64,000 bases of DNA from Levilactobacillus hammesii DSM 16381 (GTDB lineage Bacteria; Bacillota; Bacilli; Lactobacillales; Lactobacillaceae): assembly GCF_001434395.1 (NCBI RefSeq), contig NZ_AZFS01000045.1:37581-101580 (forward strand), written 5' to 3'. Position 1 is the first letter of the stretch; each line of letters begins with the position of its first letter. A model generated the notes under the pieces. It had not been told where the DNA came from and searched no databases. It saw only the letters and a program-made list of their open reading frames with translations. The position numbers were made by a program, and so were the translations under genes. This document shows positions 18,217 to 26,831 of the stretch, piece after piece.

Positions 18217-20577
18217 GTGAAGATGAGATCAATTTTATTGGGTATAGTGACAGTCGTGACTGGGCTGGTATGGGGTGGACAGTCAGTGACGGTACAAGCC
18301 AAGATGACGAACGATCAAATCCTGCAAACCGCACCCAAGGGCGTTACAATCGGTGAGTATTTCAGTAGGGGTGATATTAGTGGGAATAATGCCAAGATTA
18401 GTTCAACGGACTTCGGCGATGGTCAAGCCGTTAACCTTACAACTGGGGCCAATCAAGCCGGTGCAATCTGGGCTAATGATGATGCCCGCATGAACTTGAA
18501 TGAGGATCAGACCGCCTCAATGTGGATGTACTTTGGGGATGGTCGAAAAACGGGGAGTGCTGGTGATGGGATGGCTTTTGTCCTGCAGAACGATTCCAAT
18601 GGTGTGAATGCCATCGCCAAGAATGCGGACGGGACACCGGCCGCTGGTCAGTCAATGGGTGTCTGGGGAACGGACGCTCGGACGGATATGACCAAGCCGC
18701 TAGATACGGATGCCATTGCCAAACTCGCAATTCAAAATAGTTGGGCAGTGGAATTTGATACAGTTTCTAATCAAGATATTTTGCCGACTGCCGCGCCTGA
18801 TGATGCTAATTCGATTAGTCTGTTGAAAAAGGGACCCGTTTCGGACTTTGACCGGGATGTATCTGGTCAGCATATTGCATCGAGCTTTCCCGGGAAATCC
18901 ACGACCTATCAGAGTAACCAAGCATCGGAGACGACAACAGGTGGTTCTTGGCTATTCCCGACGACCACGACGACCAATTACTACTACCCCTCAATGATTC
19001 ATAAAGGGACAATTACACCTGGTACCGGTACGAGTATGTTTACGTTCTTAGATGCTGGTTGGTGGCGACACGTGACCATGCACTGGGATAGCTCAACGGA
19101 TATGATGACCTATAGCTACAATGACCAAGTTCCCCGGTCCGGTGAAGAAGCGACGACGGCAACCTCATCAACGGACTCCGTCTCGAAGACCTATACCCAA
19201 AGTGTAAAGATTAATCCTAAGGAAGATTTGGGCGTTGGCTCCGATGGTTTAGTTCGTTGGGGTTTCGTGGGTTCCACTGGAAGTTCGACGGCTGCAATCG
19301 AAAATAATATCGTGGTCTTTGACCAGGTTCCTGGCCTGGTAAATGGGGATACGACAGCCACTTTGACCGACACCTCTCAGTCTGACAAGGTCATTGATGA
19401 CCCTTCGGATACTGTGAATAGTGGCGACCGGCTGTCACTGAATTACAATTTGAAGTACACTAGCGGTCGCGAGTCTTGGAAGGATATTGTTGCCAAATTG
19501 AATTTGCCATCAAATATTGTGTTTAAGAGTGCCACCATCAAGTATGCTAATGGGGATACCGATACGATTAGTGATTTGGACACCAGTAGTTCGACGGGGC
19601 AAGCTTTAAGTAAATCCCTTGAGAACCTTAACAATAAGCAGGATGGCAGCACCGCACCGAATGCGACTGCCGACATTACACTTAATGGTGTGGCCGTTGC
19701 TGGTAGTAGTGATACGACGGCTGTCAAGGAAACCCACAGTTCGTTTGAAGGGTCGAATGCGCTGATGCACACGACGCTGAGTGCATTCAATGTGAAGAAA
19801 GTTAATGGGTCAATGACGATGGCACTTACCGGTGATAATATTGACGCTGGTGGAATCTCAGGAAGTCAAAAGTTGACGGAAGCTAAAGATGTCACTCTAA
19901 CCGGCCAGATTACGTATGGACCAGGTAGCACGGCTGCGGCAAACAGCGGCATCACGTTGCACCCTCAAATGAACGGGGTCAACCTGCCAACGAAGACCTT
20001 GAGTGATAGTGACGCTGCTGGCAAGTTCAGTTACACGATTCCCGCCGCCAGCATCATCTCTGGTCTGACTGATGGCAATCAATTTGTGATGTATGCGACG
20101 GATAAAAATGGCATTAATTCGGCTAATGATGTCGGGTATACGATTACTTTGAAGGACGGCACCTTAGATCTAATGGCTAACCCAACGGGCACGTTTAACG
20201 TTGATCATCCTAGGAATTTGACAGGTTCTGCCATGAGTTTCCCCGCTGATAGTAACTGGGGTGTCCAGGTTAAGGATACTCGAGGAACCGGTGGAACGTG
20301 GACCTTGACTGCTCAGGCCGATCCCATTACCAGTTCGAACGGTCTACTAGATGGTGACATTGTGTATGAAAAAACTAATGGTGATCAGCAGAGTCTGACG
20401 CAAGGGGCGGCGACGATCGACACGCACACCTCTGATTCCGATAGTGATGAGGTTGATGTGACGAGCGGCTGGGACAGCACGCATGGTATTCAGCTTGAAA
20501 CCAACGCTGGTGCTATCAGTGGGTCCTACTCAACGACTGTGCACTGGTCGTTGAATAATGTTCCCGCAAGTGAATAG
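18217..20577 (+). CDS. Secreted L-type lectin / WxL surface protein 1
   Basis: A 786-aa modular exported protein. Residues 1-28 are a signal peptide ending VQA. A legume-type (L-type) lectin domain spans about 30-385, recognised by GDGMAFVLQND (116-126), NSWAVEFDT, HIASSFPG, a WWRHVTMHWD strand and RWGFVGSTGS before VVFDQVPGL. These match the sugar/metal-binding landmarks of legume lectins (ADGLAFF, VEFDT, HIGID). About 390-645 holds two Ig-like beta modules, and 648-786 is a WxL domain (GGTWTLTAQ; YSTTVHWSLNNVP). The GTG at 18217 is ten bases after AAGGAGG; the ATG at 18172 lies upstream of that ribosome site. Role: probably wall-bound carbohydrate binding or adhesion; the ligand is unknown. 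Confidence 0.88.
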   Translation: MKMRSILLGIVTVVTGLVWGGQSVTVQAKMTNDQILQTAPKGVTIGEYFSRGDISGNNAKISSTDFGDGQAVNLTTGANQAGAIWANDDARMNLNEDQTASMWMYFGDGRKTGSAGDGMAFVLQNDSNGVNAIAKNADGTPAAGQSMGVWGTDARTDMTKPLDTDAIAKLAIQNSWAVEFDTVSNQDILPTAAPDDANSISLLKKGPVSDFDRDVSGQHIASSFPGKSTTYQSNQASETTTGGSWLFPTTTTTNYYYPSMIHKGTITPGTGTSMFTFLDAGWWRHVTMHWDSSTDMMTYSYNDQVPRSGEEATTATSSTDSVSKTYTQSVKINPKEDLGVGSDGLVRWGFVGSTGSSTAAIENNIVVFDQVPGLVNGDTTATLTDTSQSDKVIDDPSDTVNSGDRLSLNYNLKYTSGRESWKDIVAKLNLPSNIVFKSATIKYANGDTDTISDLDTSSSTGQALSKSLENLNNKQDGSTAPNATADITLNGVAVAGSSDTTAVKETHSSFEGSNALMHTTLSAFNVKKVNGSMTMALTGDNIDAGGISGSQKLTEAKDVTLTGQITYGPGSTAAANSGITLHPQMNGVNLPTKTLSDSDAAGKFSYTIPAASIISGLTDGNQFVMYATDKNGINSANDVGYTITLKDGTLDLMANPTGTFNVDHPRNLTGSAMSFPADSNWGVQVKDTRGTGGTWTLTAQADPITSSNGLLDGDIVYEKTNGDQQSLTQGAATIDTHTSDSDSDEVDVTSGWDSTHGIQLETNAGAISGSYSTTVHWSLNNVPASE

Positions 20578-20600
20578 AAGTGTCTTCGGAATACTAATAC

Positions 20601-20642
20601 AGAATCATCCTGATGAAAAATAAAGGGATGATTCTTTTTTTT
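20601..20642 (+). terminator. Terminator of lectin-WxL gene 1
   Basis: AGAATCATCC (20601-20610) pairs with GGATGATTCT (20626-20635), followed by T8. Confidence 0.85.
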
Positions 20643-21042
20643 GCATCTTATCAGTGAAAATGTTGATCAGCTGGGATTTATTCGTGCCGATTGGTTTTGA
20701 TCTGATTTTTTTGTGAGACGGCTGGTTGGAATTAACCGGTTAATTAATTTCACTTCAAGGACTGACCTGAGGGGGGCAAGTGGCACTGGCTGCTTATGGA
20801 ATATTCTTTCAGAACGTGAGGGGAGACTGTGTCATAGGTTTCTAGCCTAAACAAGCAGTCATTGCACATGAGCTTCTTTGTGGGCAGTTTTATAATAAAA
20901 AAGCATTTCAAGCCCAATTGAAAAATCAACAAATTAGAAAATAAACGATGGGCTTAATGACTGTCATATCAGTAATTACAGAATGCTGATGAAACGAAGA
21001 TATTTATATATAATTTCTCTTATAATTCCAACCAAGTGATGG
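20643..21042. other. Intergenic stretch between lectin-WxL genes 1 and 2
   Basis: No credible gene. It contains a perfect 16-bp palindrome AATTAACCGGTTAATT (20730-20745) and AT-rich sequence leading to the gene 2 promoter. Confidence 0.4.
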
Positions 21043-21252
21043 TATACTATATTTATTAGGGTGGTTAAATATTTAGAAAACTACTGGTATTTGGACGTTA
21101 TTAAGTAAGTTTAATTTATATTCGTGCCATAAAAAGGTTAAAAGTATTGATGTTGACGTTTTACTAGATTTTTAGTTAAGGTTTCAACATCATTATCGAA
21201 AAGTTGAGGATCTACAGAAGTCTGGCGAAAACCAGATGAGGGGGTTATGCAT
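21043..21252 (+). promoter_or_regulatory. Promoter and structured leader of lectin-WxL gene 2
   Basis: Extended -10 TGGTATACT (TATACT 21043-21048) with a weak -35. The leader of about 200 bases ends with GTTGAGGATC, then a small hairpin TCTGG-CGAAAA-CCAGA directly before GAGGGGGTTAT, the ribosome site. The same arrangement precedes gene 3 (about 24142-24185) with altered but still pairing stem bases. Confidence 0.6.
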
Positions 21253-23700
21253 TTGAATGCGGTAAGGAAAGGATTATTGCGTGCGGTAACGGCGTTTGCC
21301 ATGGTCGGACTAGGGCTATGGGGAAACGCTGAGGTTGCCAACGCCAAATCGACGGTTTTTAATACTGGCGATGCGGCACTGAAAGGGGCCCCACAAGGCG
21401 TTTATTTAGGGAGTGGGACCACTTCTGATTACTTTACGATTGACAAGACTGTTGCCACTGCCAGCGGGACCAACGCGGCGAACTTAGTTGATGCTGGCAG
21501 TCCAGCTGGAACGGCTAACAGTGCCATTCAGATCTCTAAAAATGGTGTGAAAGATTCTTGGGGATCTATCTGGTCGAAGCAACAATCGTTTGATTTAAGC
21601 AAACCGGAGTCAGCTTCGATGTGGATTTATGCCAGTGGTGAAAATTCCACAGACGCTGGGGATGGGATGGCTTTTGTCCTTCAAAATGGGGGGACGGATG
21701 TCTATTCTGGTCCTGGTGAATCCATGGGGGTCTGGGGCGTTCCGGACAGTTTGTTTGCACAGACTAATGTGGCGAGCACGGCCATTCAGAATAGTTGGGC
21801 GTTAGAGTTCGATACGTATCCCAATGGTAAGGGCGGAATTCCAACACAACCGACCTACGGTTTTCTTGATCCATTGCATCTCACACCAATTCCAAGTTGG
21901 AATTTCTCGGGTCAAAATCCCAGCACCTTTGATGTGAATGGGGATACGGCTGGGACCCAGACGGCAATTAATGACACGCACATTGCCTCTAATTATCCTG
22001 GGGACAGCAGTACTTATACGGAAACTTCTGATTATGCCAATGGGAAAAAGCAGCTGAACTACTCGGTTCAAAACTGGCAAGGAGACTTTTATTACTACAC
22101 CATGAAGCACGAGGGCTTCCTAGATGAAGGGGCTACTGGCGGGAACGGTAACTTGTCGGATCACCGTTGGCACCACATTACGGTTGATTACACGCCGCCA
22201 ACCACGGCTGGGGGTAAGGGATCAATGACCTATACCTACAATGACAAGGACCCAGATACGGGATTACCAATTGATTCGAATGACTATGCGACGGTTCCAA
22301 TCGATCTTAGCAAATTCAATCTTGCATCAGGCCAATCCAAGGTTCGTTGGGGATTCACCGGTTCCACCGGTGCTGCCACTGAAAATAATTTAGTTGTCTT
22401 CGATCAACTTCCTGGTCAAGCACAGACGGAAGCTACGGCTAAGCTGGAATCTCAAGATGATAATGATCCGAACACCTATAATGAAGTGAATTCTGGTGGT
22501 TCAATCTCAGGTGGGAAAACTGTGAAGTTAACCTATACCTTTGGGAGAACGGACGGAGATGAAGATTGGAAATCGGTGAATGCTAATTTAAAGATTCCTA
22601 GTGGCTTGGACATCACTTCGGGAACAATCGATTATCCAGACGCTAGTTACAAAGATAGCAATGATAATAAAGTTGACGTCTCAAAGCTGACTACCAGTTC
22701 AGACGGGACATCTCAGTCGCTGCCAGTATCGCTGGCAAGCGGAGGCTTAACGATGAGTGGGACGCAACATGCTACCATCACACTAATGGGGACGGCTAAA
22801 AACCTAGCGACCGATTCGACTGGTGTAGCCGAGAATGCTGAGACCAGCTACTTCACGGGGACCAATGCGACATCATCCGCGAAGACACCTAATTTTACGA
22901 TTACACCTAAAGTTAATGATAAATTGGCTATGGATACGTTTAAGGAATTAGGAACGTTGAAAGTGAATTATGGTGGGGCTGAGCAAGCCCTGGTTATGGG
23001 AACAGCAGTGCCATCTGATAAATCAATGACAAGTCTTATTGTTATCCATCCATCTATTAACGGTGTTTCACAGGACCCAGAGAAGTTGAGCGATATCCAA
23101 ACAACTACTTATCCGTATAGTACGAGTCCATACTACTTCGACTATAAGATTGATAATGATAAGCTAAAGCCAGGCGCCAACACGGTTAGTTTTTATGCGA
23201 CCTACGATACCGGTACAGATAAGGTGACGTCAACCACGGTCAACGCCACGGTTACTGCCGGTACAGTTGGTTTCGGTCACACCAGTGGGAATATGACGTT
23301 TAAGCCAACAACCTTGACGGGGGACGGCCAGAGTCAGGTGATTAATCGCGCTGATGACTGGAGTTTGGATGTGGATGATTCATTAACCAAAGACAGTGTT
23401 TGGCAGGTCACGGCTAAGACGGATGGCATGCATGCTGACGGAGATAACGTTGCCGTTCAGACGCCACTCGATGGATCATTAATTTACACAGATGATGCGG
23501 GTCATGAAACAACGTTGAATAGCTCGGCGTCACCATTAATTGCGAGTGGTACCTCAACCGGGGATGATACCTCAACTAATATTGCCGCCGGTTGGAAAGA
23601 CGATACTGGTATTCGTTTGAAAATTGGGGCTAACGCGGTTGAAGGGAATTATGAGGGAACGATTGACTGGTCCTTTATTAATTCAGTATCTCCATCTTAA
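21253..23700 (+). CDS. Secreted L-type lectin / WxL surface protein 2
   Basis: An 815-aa exported protein. The start is probably the TTG at 21253, eight bases after GAGGGGG; the ATG at 21247 is only two bases from it, and the TTG is shared with gene 3. The signal peptide (KGLLRAVTAFAMVGLGLWGN) is cleaved near VANA. The lectin domain (about 38-395) shows GDGMAFVLQNGG, ESMGVWGV, NSWALEFDT, HIASNYPGDS, WHHITVDYT and RWGFTGSTGA. Two beta-rich modules follow, then a WxL domain from about 668 (VWQVTAK; YEGTIDWSFINSVSP). It is closely similar to protein 3 through most of its length, including long near-identical stretches in the middle, which points to fairly recent tandem duplication. Confidence 0.87.
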   Translation: MNAVRKGLLRAVTAFAMVGLGLWGNAEVANAKSTVFNTGDAALKGAPQGVYLGSGTTSDYFTIDKTVATASGTNAANLVDAGSPAGTANSAIQISKNGVKDSWGSIWSKQQSFDLSKPESASMWIYASGENSTDAGDGMAFVLQNGGTDVYSGPGESMGVWGVPDSLFAQTNVASTAIQNSWALEFDTYPNGKGGIPTQPTYGFLDPLHLTPIPSWNFSGQNPSTFDVNGDTAGTQTAINDTHIASNYPGDSSTYTETSDYANGKKQLNYSVQNWQGDFYYYTMKHEGFLDEGATGGNGNLSDHRWHHITVDYTPPTTAGGKGSMTYTYNDKDPDTGLPIDSNDYATVPIDLSKFNLASGQSKVRWGFTGSTGAATENNLVVFDQLPGQAQTEATAKLESQDDNDPNTYNEVNSGGSISGGKTVKLTYTFGRTDGDEDWKSVNANLKIPSGLDITSGTIDYPDASYKDSNDNKVDVSKLTTSSDGTSQSLPVSLASGGLTMSGTQHATITLMGTAKNLATDSTGVAENAETSYFTGTNATSSAKTPNFTITPKVNDKLAMDTFKELGTLKVNYGGAEQALVMGTAVPSDKSMTSLIVIHPSINGVSQDPEKLSDIQTTTYPYSTSPYYFDYKIDNDKLKPGANTVSFYATYDTGTDKVTSTTVNATVTAGTVGFGHTSGNMTFKPTTLTGDGQSQVINRADDWSLDVDDSLTKDSVWQVTAKTDGMHADGDNVAVQTPLDGSLIYTDDAGHETTLNSSASPLIASGTSTGDDTSTNIAAGWKDDTGIRLKIGANAVEGNYEGTIDWSFINSVSPS

Positions 23701-23716
23701 AAAATTTGAACTTGAA

Positions 23717-23763
23717 AAAGCCGAGACAAGATTCCTTTTGAGAATCTTGCCTCGGCTTTTTTA
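23717..23763 (+). terminator. Terminator of lectin-WxL gene 2
   Basis: AAAGCCGAG and CAAGATTC pair with GAATCTTG and CTCGGCTTT (23718-23760), with one internal mismatch and a following T-run. Confidence 0.9.
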
Positions 23764-23922
23764 CTGGCGGAATAATGGCAATAAACAAGTGTGGATTCAG
23801 TTCCGAATGAACATAATGTCGTCAGTTGATAACCAACGAATGCTAATGTGAGAGGAGACGATAGGATACAATAGCGATCAATAGATGCAAATGTTGTAAC
23901 TTTAATTAGTTAACCCAGGTGA

Positions 23923-24191
23923 TATACTATAGGTGGAAAGTAAAAAAGTTAACTTAATTAATCAAGTGCTGATTAATGCTAGGTGCAGGATGCTGATGCC
24001 ACTTGGTTACCACGTGATAGAGAAGTGAAGAAGGAAAGTTCTTGGCGACTGGCCGCGATGAACGGCGTCAGTATTCGCTTCCTCACAGGGGTAATCAGGG
24101 CGTTCGGCTAAAATTAAGCGTGTAATGGTTAGTCACGAAAAAGTTGAGAATCGATTAAAACCTGGCGGAAACCAGTTTGGGGGTTATGAGA
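23923..24191 (+). promoter_or_regulatory. Promoter and structured leader of lectin-WxL gene 3
   Basis: A -10 box TATACT (23923-23928) in a context like that of gene 2 (GTGATATACTATA). A leader of about 260 bases ends GTTGAGAATC, then hairpin CTGG-CGGAAA-CCAG directly before GGGGGTTAT. Nothing definite is seen between 23764 and 23922. Confidence 0.55.
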
Positions 24192-26621
24192 TTGCAAATT
24201 ACGAAGAAAGGATTATTAAAAATAACGTTGGTGTTCACCATAGTAGGGCTAGGACTATGGGGGCACGCAGGAAATGCCCGGGCAGCTTTTGATACCGGCT
24301 CAGATGCGCTGTCAGGTGCACCACAGGGGGTCTACTTGGGTAGTGGCACGGCTTCTAATTACTTTACGATTGACAATTCAGTTTCGACGGCCAGTGGGAC
24401 TAACTCGGCACATTTAGTGGATGCTGGTAGTCCAATTGGTGCGAAAAACAGTGCGATTCAAATTTCTAAGGCGGGGTCAGCTCAAAGCTGGGGCTCGATT
24501 TGGTCCAAACAGCAGTCGTTTGATCTCAATCAAAAGGAAACCGCTTCAATGTGGATCTATGCCAGCGGCAACTCGGGTGACACCAGTGTGGGTGATGGGA
24601 TGGCCTTTGTCTTACAAAACGGTGGGACAAATGTTTACTCGGGGCCCGGAGAATCAATGGGGGTTTGGGGCGTTCAGAATTCAGACTTTTCAAAGACCAA
24701 TCTGGCGGATACGGCGATTAAAAACAGCTGGGCGCTGGAATTTGATACATTCCCTAACACGGCAATTCCAACGCAACCGTCATATGGCATCTTTGATAGT
24801 GCTCACCAGTACCCCATCTCGCAGTGGACGATTGGGGGCAGTCCGACTTCATTTGATGTCAATGGTGATGGCAGTTCACCCTCTAATCAGACCGCTATCG
24901 AGGATACACACATTGCGTCAAACTATCCGGGCGAAAATAGTACGTATTCAGAAGCCAAGGTTCCCTATGCTTTGGGGACAAATGGTTACGGACCGTATTA
25001 TTACTATACGATGAAACACGAGGGCTTTTTGAATGAAGGCCCCACAAGCAATAGCAAATTGTCTGACCGGAATTGGCATCACATTACCATTCAATACACG
25101 CCACCAACAACTGCTGGTGGTGATGGGGCAATGACTTACACGTATAATGATAAAAATCCGAATACGGGTCTTTCTGAACCATCGACGGATTATGCCACGG
25201 TTCCCATTGATCCGGCCAAGTTTCATTTAGCAGCTGGACAGTCCGCAGTTCGTTGGGGATTCACGGGTTCGACTGGTGAATCTACTGAGAATAATTTTGT
25301 TATCTTTGATCAACTCCCTGGTCAGGCACAGACTGAGGCCAAGGCCAGTCTAGCCGCTAAGAGTGACCCCGCTAATCCAGACGAATATATTAACGTGGGT
25401 GGTAATTCTACGCAGACGAGTTCAATTCCAGGTGGCTCAGAGGTTAAGTTAACCTATACCTTTGGTCGAACAGATGGGGATGAAGATTGGAAGTCAGTTA
25501 ATGCAAATCTGAATATTCCCAGTGGGCTAAATATTACGTCAGGAACGATTACTTACCCGGATGCTAGTTATAAGGATAGTAACGATAACAAGGTTGATCT
25601 GTCGAAAATGACCACGAGTTCAGGTGGTTCGGCACAAAATTTACCAGTGGCACTTGCGGATGGTGGTTTAACGATGAGCGGTACGCAGCACGCGACAATC
25701 ACGTTGTATGGTACGGCAAAGAATCTGGCAACGGATCAAAGTGGGGTGCTGCAGCCAGAGCAAACGAGCTACTTCACGGGGACCAACGCCACATCGTCAG
25801 CAAAAACACTTGAGTTTACGATTACGCCCAAGATTAATGCCAAGTTGGCCATGGATACCTTTGATGATAAAGGGACCTTGAAAGTCAATTATGGCAGTGC
25901 CCAGGCCGCTCGGGTGGTAGGAATCGCGATGCCAGCCGATTCTACCCACGTTCCGATGGAGGATATTACGATTCACCCCGCGATTAATGGTGTGGCGCAG
26001 GATCCAGAGAATCTGATGGACATTTATGCGGCGGAAATGTCACCGAACTTTTACTACTTTGGCTATGATATTGCCAATACCAAGTTACGTCCTGGTGCCA
26101 ATACCATTAGCTTTTATGCCACTTACGGTTCGGGGGCAAATGAGGTCACGTCGACTACGGTAAACCGGATTGTCACCGCAGGCACGGTCGGTTTTGGTCA
26201 TACGAGTGGCAACATGACCTTTAAGCCCACCATCCTGACTGGGGATGGTCAGAGTCACATGATCAATCGAGATGGTGATTGGCAATTAGATGTTGACGAC
26301 TCACTGGTCAAGGGGAGTACGTGGCAAGTCACCGCAAAGACGACGGGCATGTTTGCCGATGGTGACAATGTCGCCGTCAAGACGCCACTTGACGGTTCAT
26401 TGGTTTACACGGATGCAGCGGGGCATGACACGGTATTGAACGATGAGGCTTCACAAATCATTGCGAGTGGAACCTCAACAGATAATGACACGACAACGGA
26501 CATTGCCCAAGACTGGAAGGCTGATACTGGAATCCGTTTAAAGATAAACAGTAACGCAGTCGAGGGAAATTATGAAGGAACAATCGATTGGTCAGCCGTA
26601 AACTCTGTTTCACCTAAGTGA
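24192..26621 (+). CDS. Secreted L-type lectin / WxL surface protein 3
   Basis: A 809-aa close paralogue of protein 2. The TTG at 24192 is taken as start by comparison with gene 2; in-frame ATG at 24186 and TTG at 24177 are alternatives. Signal peptide with KGLLKITLVFTIVGLGLWGH, cleavage near ARA. Lectin landmarks: GDGMAFVLQNGG, ESMGVWGV, NSWALEFDT, HIASNYPGEN, WHHITIQYT, RWGFTGSTGE. Central modules share LTYTFGRTDGDEDWKSVNAN with protein 2. The WxL domain has TWQVTAK and ends YEGTIDWSAVNSVSPK. The main differences from protein 2 lie in the part of the lectin domain between EFDT and HIAS and in a loop before the last Ig-like module, where ligand specificity could vary. Confidence 0.87.
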   Translation: MQITKKGLLKITLVFTIVGLGLWGHAGNARAAFDTGSDALSGAPQGVYLGSGTASNYFTIDNSVSTASGTNSAHLVDAGSPIGAKNSAIQISKAGSAQSWGSIWSKQQSFDLNQKETASMWIYASGNSGDTSVGDGMAFVLQNGGTNVYSGPGESMGVWGVQNSDFSKTNLADTAIKNSWALEFDTFPNTAIPTQPSYGIFDSAHQYPISQWTIGGSPTSFDVNGDGSSPSNQTAIEDTHIASNYPGENSTYSEAKVPYALGTNGYGPYYYYTMKHEGFLNEGPTSNSKLSDRNWHHITIQYTPPTTAGGDGAMTYTYNDKNPNTGLSEPSTDYATVPIDPAKFHLAAGQSAVRWGFTGSTGESTENNFVIFDQLPGQAQTEAKASLAAKSDPANPDEYINVGGNSTQTSSIPGGSEVKLTYTFGRTDGDEDWKSVNANLNIPSGLNITSGTITYPDASYKDSNDNKVDLSKMTTSSGGSAQNLPVALADGGLTMSGTQHATITLYGTAKNLATDQSGVLQPEQTSYFTGTNATSSAKTLEFTITPKINAKLAMDTFDDKGTLKVNYGSAQAARVVGIAMPADSTHVPMEDITIHPAINGVAQDPENLMDIYAAEMSPNFYYFGYDIANTKLRPGANTISFYATYGSGANEVTSTTVNRIVTAGTVGFGHTSGNMTFKPTILTGDGQSHMINRDGDWQLDVDDSLVKGSTWQVTAKTTGMFADGDNVAVKTPLDGSLVYTDAAGHDTVLNDEASQIIASGTSTDNDTTTDIAQDWKADTGIRLKINSNAVEGNYEGTIDWSAVNSVSPK

Positions 26622-26644
26622 TGGGCTTATGCCATAAAGATTGG

Positions 26645-26676
26645 AGTCACTCTACGCGTGTAGGGTGACTTTTGTT
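26645..26676 (+). terminator. Terminator of lectin-WxL gene 3
   Basis: AGTCAC-T-CTAC, loop GCGT, GTAG-G-GTGACT (26645-26670), followed by TTTGTTTTG. Confidence 0.8.
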
Positions 26677-26777
26677 TTGCCCAGAAATAATATTGCGCTG
26701 AATAAGATAATTCAATTAGTAATGTATCTAACCTAACAATGACAGTGCTTAATCGTTAGGGTCACACAGTTTTCTCG

Positions 26778-26783
26778 TATACT
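26778..26783 (+). promoter_or_regulatory. -10 box of lectin-WxL gene 4
   Basis: TATACT, 49 bases before the gene 4 ATG; no good -35 (GTTAGG at the expected place). This leader is short, unlike those of genes 1, 2, 3 and 5. Confidence 0.45.
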
Positions 26784-26831
26784 AAAAGTGAAGTGTATTT
26801 CATATCTTTTAAGGAAGGAGCCGTGTGGTTT

